Shown here: positions 59,115 through 64,000 of the stretch, piece after piece
Layout of the letters: every line of letters begins with the position of its first letter
How positions within the stretch are numbered: the first letter of the stretch is position 1
Assembly: GCF_900289145.1 (NCBI RefSeq)
Contig: NZ_OKQO01000006.1
Span: forward strand, 1 to 64,000
Length of the DNA stretch: 64,000 nucleotides
Reading direction: 5' to 3'
Source: Neobittarella massiliensis (ex Bilen et al. 2018)
Lineage (GTDB): Bacteria; Bacillota; Clostridia; Oscillospirales; Ruminococcaceae
The notes under the pieces: generated by a model
Told to the model about the DNA's origin: nothing
What the model saw: only the letters and a program-made list of their open reading frames with translations
Database searches by the model: none
Position numbers and translations under genes: made by a program

Positions 59115-60044
59115 TCACCGGCAGCGCACGACCTGCTGTGCCATCATCTGCCGGTATAGGTCCTGGGCGCGCTGCCGGTCCCGAGCGGTAAACTGGGGCC
59201 ACACGCCAAATTGGGCCGCGTTGTAGCCCGAGGATATACAGGCCGTCACCGCCGCCCCGGCCGGCCCCAACCCGGCTACCCAGCCGTACATGGCCGCCGC
59301 CGTAGAGCAGTTGCCGCAGCCCGAGGGGTCGACCGAGGGACCTGCCGGGTCCACCGCGGGGCAAAACCACACCTCATCGGCAGTAATGCCGTAGGCGCCC
59401 CGCTTGCCCACCCGGTAAAAGATAAACGATACCGGCAGTTGCTGTAAACGGGTGATGATCTCCTCCTCGCGCCGGCAGGGAATATCAAAGATGCGGGCTG
59501 CCTCCAGGCTGTTGAGCGAAAACATATCCACCTGCTGCAGATCGCGCAGTAGATCCAACCGCGCGGGCATCCGGTCAGCGCCCAACTCCCACATCAGCTG
59601 AAAATCGCTCTTTTGGCGCATGGTGTGCAGCTCTTTAAAAAATGGGTCGCCGGGGTACATGTACAGGTACACCCCGCTCGTCTCCGGCCCAATGGCCGAC
59701 AGCATCAGGTCGGCAGTCAGGTCAAACTGGCGGATGTGTGCCTCCCCCTGCAGCGGCACCCACTTATAGCTGCCGTCGGCGCGGTGCCCGATCAGGCACC
59801 GCGAGGCCTCACCGGGCAGCACGCCCACGGTGCTGCCCCCAATGCCGTTGCGGCCGAGCCAGTCGCCGTAGCCCTCCTGCCAATCTTCGCCGGCATGGCA
59901 GACCATAGCGCAGTCGTCGGTCCACAGGCGAATACCCTCCAGCCCAAATATGGCGGGCCCGCCCAGGTGAAAAGACCCCCTGGTGCCGTCGGCAAACTCC
60001 ACCACGTCCGACATGATGTTCCCACAAGATAAGTATCTGGCCAT
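59115..60044 (-). CDS. PfkB-family carbohydrate kinase
   Basis: The ATG at 60044, after AGGAGGTG, gives 309 aa beginning MARYLSCGNIMSDVVEFADG. The N-terminal PfkB-type sugar-binding part has LGGPAIFGLEGIRLW. The C-terminal ATP and catalytic motif reads DPSGCGNCSTAAAMYG, where most PfkB kinases have DTxGAGD. The Asn in place of the catalytic Asp is unusual, though some PfkB subgroups carry N. The gene lies 77 nt after the SIS-domain gene, forming an operon with it. A kinase plus SIS pair fits breakdown of an amino sugar or fructosamine, as in Frl systems. The substrate is unknown. Confidence 0.85.
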   Translation of the reverse strand: MARYLSCGNIMSDVVEFADGTRGSFHLGGPAIFGLEGIRLWTDDCAMVCHAGEDWQEGYGDWLGRNGIGGSTVGVLPGEASRCLIGHRADGSYKWVPLQGEAHIRQFDLTADLMLSAIGPETSGVYLYMYPGDPFFKELHTMRQKSDFQLMWELGADRMPARLDLLRDLQQVDMFSLNSLEAARIFDIPCRREEEIITRLQQLPVSFIFYRVGKRGAYGITADEVWFCPAVDPAGPSVDPSGCGNCSTAAAMYGWVAGLGPAGAAVTACISSGYNAAQFGVWPQFTARDRQRAQDLYRQMMAQQVVRCR

Positions 60045-60121
60045 ACTGTGGCACCTCCTGGCACGCCCGGTCCAGTCATGAGCGCGGCTGTCTGTCACCG
60101 ACAGCTGCCGGGCGGCTATAT

Positions 60122-61288
60122 TTAGTCGATGTATACGATCTCGCTGGTCTTGATCTTGTTCATGTCCTCCTCGGCAAACAGCGGCCCGGTACCGTATCCG
60201 CCATCGCTCACAAAAAAGCCCAGATCACGCATGCGCGCAATGTGAAAGCCCAGCAGCGTAAAGGGGATAAAGTTCATCAGCGGCTTAAATTCCAGCACTG
60301 TGGTGTCCGGCAGCTGGCACACCGTCACCCCGGCGGGGAACTGGTCGGGCGCACACTCGGTCACCACCAGTACGCGGCGGTCGCTCTTCACCATACCGCC
60401 AATGGTCTCGATGGTACGGCTCAGCGACTCATTGCCCTTTGATGCCGCCACACAGGTGCCGAGCAGCGCCCGGTCGCGCATAAAAAAGTTGATGTGGTTC
60501 CAGTCCTCGCTGTCGCTGTACATGTTGATCGAACCGGCATACTCAAAAAATTTGGCGGCGCCAAAGTAGGCGGCGGCAATGTCCACCCCGGTCCCCACAA
60601 AGTCGTAACCGATCGTGTCCGCCCAGCTGAGTGCCAGCTCATACATCTGGGTGTCGATATCGTCGAGCACCGGAACAAAGCTCTCGGCGTACCGCACCAG
60701 CTCTGTGCGCAGCTCTCTCTCCCGCTCAGGGGTGATCACCCCGCGTACCACCCCGCCGTAAAGGGCCACCAGGTACAGGTTGACCATGGCGTTGACATAG
60801 GTGAACGACTGGGTGCTGTAGTGGTAGTCATATACTTTTTCGCCGGTCTCGGCCAACACGAATTTTGCGTCTTTGGCGATCAGCGAGTCGGCGCTGGCCG
60901 TCACGGCAAAGGTGCTGCACCCCTTTTTGCTGCAGCGGCGCATGGCCTCGGCCACCCGGGCGCCGGTACCCGAGGCGCTGGTCACGAATACCAGCGTCTG
61001 GCTCAGGTCCTCATCGCTGTTAAAGTAAAAGTGTCGGCCCACGTCGATGCAGCGCTCGGCCACCACATCCGACATGTGCAGCATCTTCTCAAAGAAGATG
61101 CGCAGCGCCAGCGATGCGCAGTAGGAGTCACCGTTGCCGGTCAGTATCACCCGGCGGGCGTTTTTCATCACCTCTGCGGGGATGAGCTGGGCCAGTTTTT
61201 CGTAGGTGTAATCCTCCTCTACGATCTTTTTCACAAATGCGGGCAGGCGGATAAAATCCTTTACTTCGGCCAGATCGCGCTGATACAT
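60122..61288 (-). CDS. SIS-domain sugar-phosphate isomerase/deglycase-like protein
   Basis: This 388-aa protein begins MYQRDLAEVKDFIRLPAFVK. Two SIS domains are visible: the first with RVILTGNGDSYCASLALRIF and TLVFVTSASGTGARVAEAMR, the second with YDFVGTGVDIAAAYFGAAKF and ASKGNESLSRTIETI. This is the layout of GlmS isomerase-half, AgaS and FrlB relatives. Together with the adjoining PfkB kinase it probably processes an aminated or glycated sugar phosphate. The gene is divergent from the rpiR-type regulator, with a 145-nt control region between. Confidence 0.85.
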   Translation of the reverse strand: MYQRDLAEVKDFIRLPAFVKKIVEEDYTYEKLAQLIPAEVMKNARRVILTGNGDSYCASLALRIFFEKMLHMSDVVAERCIDVGRHFYFNSDEDLSQTLVFVTSASGTGARVAEAMRRCSKKGCSTFAVTASADSLIAKDAKFVLAETGEKVYDYHYSTQSFTYVNAMVNLYLVALYGGVVRGVITPERERELRTELVRYAESFVPVLDDIDTQMYELALSWADTIGYDFVGTGVDIAAAYFGAAKFFEYAGSINMYSDSEDWNHINFFMRDRALLGTCVAASKGNESLSRTIETIGGMVKSDRRVLVVTECAPDQFPAGVTVCQLPDTTVLEFKPLMNFIPFTLLGFHIARMRDLGFFVSDGGYGTGPLFAEEDMNKIKTSEIVYID

Positions 61289-61321
61289 AGTTTTCCTCCT
61301 TAAAAGTCTGCAGTGTGCGGG

Positions 61322-61350
61322 TTGACACCATCATTTTCCTACGGTATGAT
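61322..61350 (+). promoter_or_regulatory. Promoter of the rpiR-type gene
   Basis: TTGACA (61322-61327), 17 nt and TATGAT (61345-61350). An inverse TGTCAA at 61356-61361 pairs with the TTGACA and may be an operator shared with the divergent SIS operon. Confidence 0.75.
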
Positions 61351-61433
61351 AAATTTGTCAATATAAATGCGCAAATTAAAGTTAAAAGCGATAAATTTTT
61401 TATTTTTTGATCACTATAGAAAGAGGCCGTGCC

Positions 61434-62183
61434 ATGGATTACCGCGAGCGCATCCAGCTCAACCACACCAGATTTACCAAAAACGACCGGCAGATCGCCG
61501 ATTTTATCGACCACAACCCCCAGGCGGTGGAGGAACTCACCATCTCCCGCGTCGCTCAGCTGGCCGGTGCGTCTATCTCGGCGGTGCAGCGCTTTTGCAA
61601 AAAGCTGGGCTACAGCGGTTACAGCGAGTTCCGCTTCGATCTCATCAAAACGGCCCACACGCAAAAGCCGCACGAGCAGCTGTCGCTGCTGTCCGAGCAG
61701 ACCAGCCAGTACGCCGCCGGGGTGCGCGCTCTGTCCCAAATACCACCGCAACAGATCATCGATCTGATCGGCTGCATCCAAAAGGCGCCGTTTATCAAGT
61801 GTCTGGGCTCACTGGCCTCCTCCCTGCCGGCCATGAAGTTCTATTACGACTTTACCGCTCTGGGCAAACGGGTACTGCCGCTCACCGGCTCGCTGGCCCC
61901 CTGGGTCGACGCCTCTCTCAGCGGCGACGACCTCATTATCGTCTTTAGCACCACCGGCGAGCTGGCCGGCCCCGGCATGGCCGACTTTATCGATGCCGCT
62001 CAAAAACTGGGCTGCGAGATCGTGCTGGTCACCTGCAACAGGCGGTCAAAGCTGGCCCAGTACGCCACCCGTCTCTTTTTATTGCCCACCCTCAAAATGG
62101 CCGACCAGCTCACGCTGGAATCCCAGTCGCTGATGATGATGCTGGTCTCGATCTGGGCCAACTACGCCAAGCAGTACCTGTAG
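61434..62183 (+). CDS. RpiR/MurR-family transcriptional regulator
   Basis: The ATG at 61434, 7 nt after AAAGAGG, gives 249 aa. The N-terminal HTH_6 domain reads NDRQIADFIDHNPQAVEELT, ISRVAQLAGASISAVQRFCK, KLGYSGYSEFRFDL. The C-terminal SIS domain (FIKCLGSLASSLPAMKFYYD and LIIVFSTTGELAGPGMADFI) binds a sugar phosphate. Such regulators control neighbouring sugar-phosphate genes, here the divergent SIS-PfkB operon. The ligand is likely the operon's intermediate. Confidence 0.9.
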   Translation: MDYRERIQLNHTRFTKNDRQIADFIDHNPQAVEELTISRVAQLAGASISAVQRFCKKLGYSGYSEFRFDLIKTAHTQKPHEQLSLLSEQTSQYAAGVRALSQIPPQQIIDLIGCIQKAPFIKCLGSLASSLPAMKFYYDFTALGKRVLPLTGSLAPWVDASLSGDDLIIVFSTTGELAGPGMADFIDAAQKLGCEIVLVTCNRRSKLAQYATRLFLLPTLKMADQLTLESQSLMMMLVSIWANYAKQYL

Positions 62184-62234
62184 CTGCTGGCTGTCGTCCC
62201 GGTGGCTTCTCCCCCGTCGGAGCTGCGACCGGCC

Positions 62235-62274
62235 GCAAAAATAGCCCGGGCCGTATGGCCCGGGCTATTTTTGC
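62235..62274. terminator. Intrinsic terminator after rpiR-type gene
   Basis: A perfect stem of at least 16 bp (AAAAATAGCCCGGGCC / GGCCCGGGCTATTTTT) with GTAT loop. It is strong in both directions. Confidence 0.95.
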
Positions 62275-62447
62275 GCACCGGCTGCCGCCGCGAACAGTTG
62301 ACACCGTTTGCGCAGTTTTTTATTTGGGTGCTGGTATAGTGATGGCTGGACAGGCACCGCGGCTTTTATCCGTGCATATATTTTAGGTATTGCCATAAAA
62401 TATTACAAAACGGTTACAAATCTGCGGTACAACAAGAAGGGAGACCT

Positions 62448-63509
62448 ATGCATACAGATCGATCATCCAGGTTGCACGACCTCTTTACCGACAGCCGGGT
62501 GCTGGTCTGCGCCAGCATGCTCATGGCCGTACTGGTGGTGGGCAGCCATACCGCGCAGCGGTCCCAGGTCGTATATATCAGCGAGGAAGGCGGCAGCCGG
62601 GCGGTACTGAGCAGCCAGCAGCCCGGCGCCTACCACCAAAATAAACAGCTGCTCGAGCGGCAGGGGATCACCCTTAGGGAAAAAGATAACCTGCAGGTCA
62701 CCCGCAAGAGCGGCTGCGCACAGCTGCTCATCCAGCGGGCCATCCAGATCCCCATCACCTGCGACGGCAGCCAGCTCACCGCCACACTGGAGGCCGGCAC
62801 CACTGCCCGCCAGGCGCTGGCCGCTTGCGGTATCACACTGGGCGGGCAGGATATGCTCTCGCTGCCGCTGGATACTGTGCTGCATCAGGGCGATAGCCTG
62901 CAGCTGCAGCGGGTCGAGGAGCGCCAGCAGGTCGAGACCACGGTGCTGCCCGCTCCGGTACAAAATGTCTATACCTCGGTGTTGCCCCAGGGTCAGGTCC
63001 TGGTGCGGCAATACGGCAGTGACGGCGCCCAGCAAACGGTCACCGATATCCGCTATGTCGACGGGCAAGAGACGCAGCGCACCACCGGCACGCCCCAGCT
63101 GCTGTATCAGCCCACCCCGCAGATACAGCTGGTAGGCCAGCCCGGCGCCGCCGTGTCCGAGCTGGATTTTGACGATCTGCAGCTGGATGAAAACGGCGTG
63201 CCCCGCAACTACAGCCGCGTGCAGCGGGGGGCCAAGACCACCGGCTACAGCGTGCGGCCGGGTCAGGGGACCGCCTCTGGCCGCGCCCCTGTGCCCGGTA
63301 TCGTAGCTGTCGACCCGCGCAAGATCCCTTATGGTACCCGCATGTACATCCGCTCGGCCGACGGCCAATTCGTCTACGGCTGCGCCATAGCCGGTGAGAC
63401 CGGTACCGCCATGACCGAGGGCCGAGTCGATCTGGATCTGCTCTACGGCAGCTATCAAGAGAGCTGCTACCACGGTGTGCGCGCAGTGGATATCTATTTC
63501 CTCGATTGA
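62448..63509 (+). CDS. YabE/RpfB-like cell-wall protein with 3D domain
   Basis: This 353-aa protein has an N-terminal signal anchor (VLVCASMLMAVLVVG). DUF348/ubiquitin-like segments follow (QNKQLLERQGITLREKDNLQ, ALAACGITLGGQDMLSL), then a G5-like stretch. The C-terminal 3D domain carries VAVDPRKIPYGTRMYI, GETGTAM and RVDLDLLY, the three Asp residues that name the domain. Such proteins resemble lytic transglycosylases of the stationary-phase type (Sps/RpfB family), though the catalytic Glu region is not evident here. The upstream region shows an extended -10 (TGGTATAGT near 62331). It stands alone. Confidence 0.85.
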   Translation: MHTDRSSRLHDLFTDSRVLVCASMLMAVLVVGSHTAQRSQVVYISEEGGSRAVLSSQQPGAYHQNKQLLERQGITLREKDNLQVTRKSGCAQLLIQRAIQIPITCDGSQLTATLEAGTTARQALAACGITLGGQDMLSLPLDTVLHQGDSLQLQRVEERQQVETTVLPAPVQNVYTSVLPQGQVLVRQYGSDGAQQTVTDIRYVDGQETQRTTGTPQLLYQPTPQIQLVGQPGAAVSELDFDDLQLDENGVPRNYSRVQRGAKTTGYSVRPGQGTASGRAPVPGIVAVDPRKIPYGTRMYIRSADGQFVYGCAIAGETGTAMTEGRVDLDLLYGSYQESCYHGVRAVDIYFLD

Positions 63510-63704
63510 GAAGTATCCCCGTCTACCGGCCGAAAATACCGCTGTAGAGGTGTTTTACAAATAAGGTCCCTGCAAGATCCTGAGCGGCGCAGGATATCTC
63601 GCTATACCATCCAAAAGCATCATCTATACAGTGCCTGCACAGCAAGCTGCAGGCCTGCCCTTGAGCTACAGGTTTGGTGCTGGTGCCACCTGTACCTGGG
63701 CGCC

Positions 63705-63744
63705 AAAAAGGCGTGGGGAGAACGCGTTCTCCCCACGCCTTTTT
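63705..63744. terminator. Bidirectional terminator, perfect 40-nt palindrome
   Basis: AAAAAGGCGTGGGGAGAACG is followed at once by its reverse complement, ending in TTTTT. It separates the 3D-protein gene from the convergent ABC gene. Confidence 0.95.
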
Positions 63745-63786
63745 CCGGCTGCGCTGCGGGTGCGGCACCACCTAACGGTGCGCCTG

Positions 63787-64000
63787 TCAGCTGGCTGACT
63801 GCTGCTGCGCCAGGTGTCCACCCTGAATGGTGATGATGCGGTCGGTCTCGTCGGCTATCTCCATGTTGTGGGTAATGAGCACGATGGTCTTCCCCTGCCG
63901 GTGCAGCCGGTGCAAGATCTCCATCACCACCTCCCCCGACTGGGGGTCCAGGTTGCCGGTGGGCTCGTCGGCCAGTATGATCGAGGGCGACGAGGCAATC
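63787..64000 (-). CDS. ABC transporter ATPase, C-terminal part (MacB/LolD-like), partial
   Basis: The minus strand reads IASSPSIILADEPTGNLDPQ (Walker B and D-loop), then SGEVVMEILHRLHRQGKTIV, LITHNMEIADETDRII (H-loop His), and a short C-terminus ending QQQSAS. LADEPTGNLD and the H-loop TH are typical of MacB/LolD-type ATPases. The N-terminal part with Walker A lies beyond the window. Confidence 0.9.
   Translation of the reverse strand, partial: IASSPSIILADEPTGNLDPQSGEVVMEILHRLHRQGKTIVLITHNMEIADETDRIITIQGGHLAQQQSAS

Noticed and set aside
1-64000. CRISPR array, tRNA or rRNA genes
   Set aside because: No regularly spaced identical repeats and no cloverleaf or rRNA-like sequence noticed by eye; a covariance search would be decisive.

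Overview
This window looks like a chromosomal segment of a GC-rich, low-redundancy Firmicute, most likely a gut-type Clostridia (Oscillospiraceae/Ruminococcaceae-like). That placement is inferred from gene families and Shine-Dalgarno-rich GC-rich coding, not from a marker search. A mobile element of about 55.5 kb interrupts it. The left chromosomal flank (1-3534) carries an AT-rich fragment of another insertion, the 3' part of a surface protein with Ig-like repeats, a TtcA-family tRNA thiolase, and the rplM-rpsI operon. The right flank (59018-64000) carries a PfkB-type sugar kinase and a SIS-domain sugar-phosphate enzyme with a divergent RpiR-type regulator, a G5/3D cell-wall protein, and the end of an ABC ATPase gene.

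The element is an integrative and conjugative element (ICE) of the Tn1549/Tn916-like group, inserted in the 3' end of rpsI. The last 48 nt of rpsI are repeated at both ends (3487-3534 and 58976-59023). The two copies differ only at synonymous sites, and crossover can be confined to a 12-nt identical core (3517-3528 and 59006-59017). The ICE supplies a replacement S9 C-terminus and terminator, while the original rpsI end and its terminator now lie at the far end. Short direct repeats of TGATTAA...TGGGGCAAC lie just inside both ends, and two tandem tyrosine integrases plus an excisionase lie at the right end.

ICE layout, almost all on the + strand: ParA/ParB (4.3-6.1 kb); a 1409-aa sortase-anchored adhesin with a thioester domain and about ten Cna-B/SpaA repeats (6.3-10.6 kb); seven small unknown coupled genes (10.8-14.3 kb); a 3253-aa adenine methylase/SNF2 helicase protein with a tnpV gene nested in another frame (14.3-24.1 kb); primase, a HipB-HipA fusion, an oriT candidate, MobC and relaxase (24.1-30.0 kb); then the type IV secretion set (PcfB, ArdC-like, VirD4, VirB2-like, VirB6-like, PrgI/VirB3, VirB4, sortase B, CHAP hydrolase; 30.0-44.4 kb). 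A 2538-nt group II intron splits the VirB6-like gene, and removing it restores an exact 278-codon frame. A one-base frameshift lies in the small gene that follows.

The cargo (about 44.5-52 kb) is AT-rich compared with the backbone. It encodes a TetR regulator, a pair of ABC half-transporters of the exporter fold, a three-gene ECF-type importer (fused double ATPase, T subunit, S subunit) and a DtxR/MntR-like metal regulator. It reads as a metal-chelate, siderophore or heme acquisition module rather than antibiotic resistance. An IS6-like insertion with an 8-bp target duplication follows it. The element ends with a KTR Cys-rich protein, an XRE regulator, a sigma-like factor, a MazF/PemK toxin with a zinc ribbon, excisionase and the two integrases. 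I saw no rRNA, tRNA or CRISPR array.
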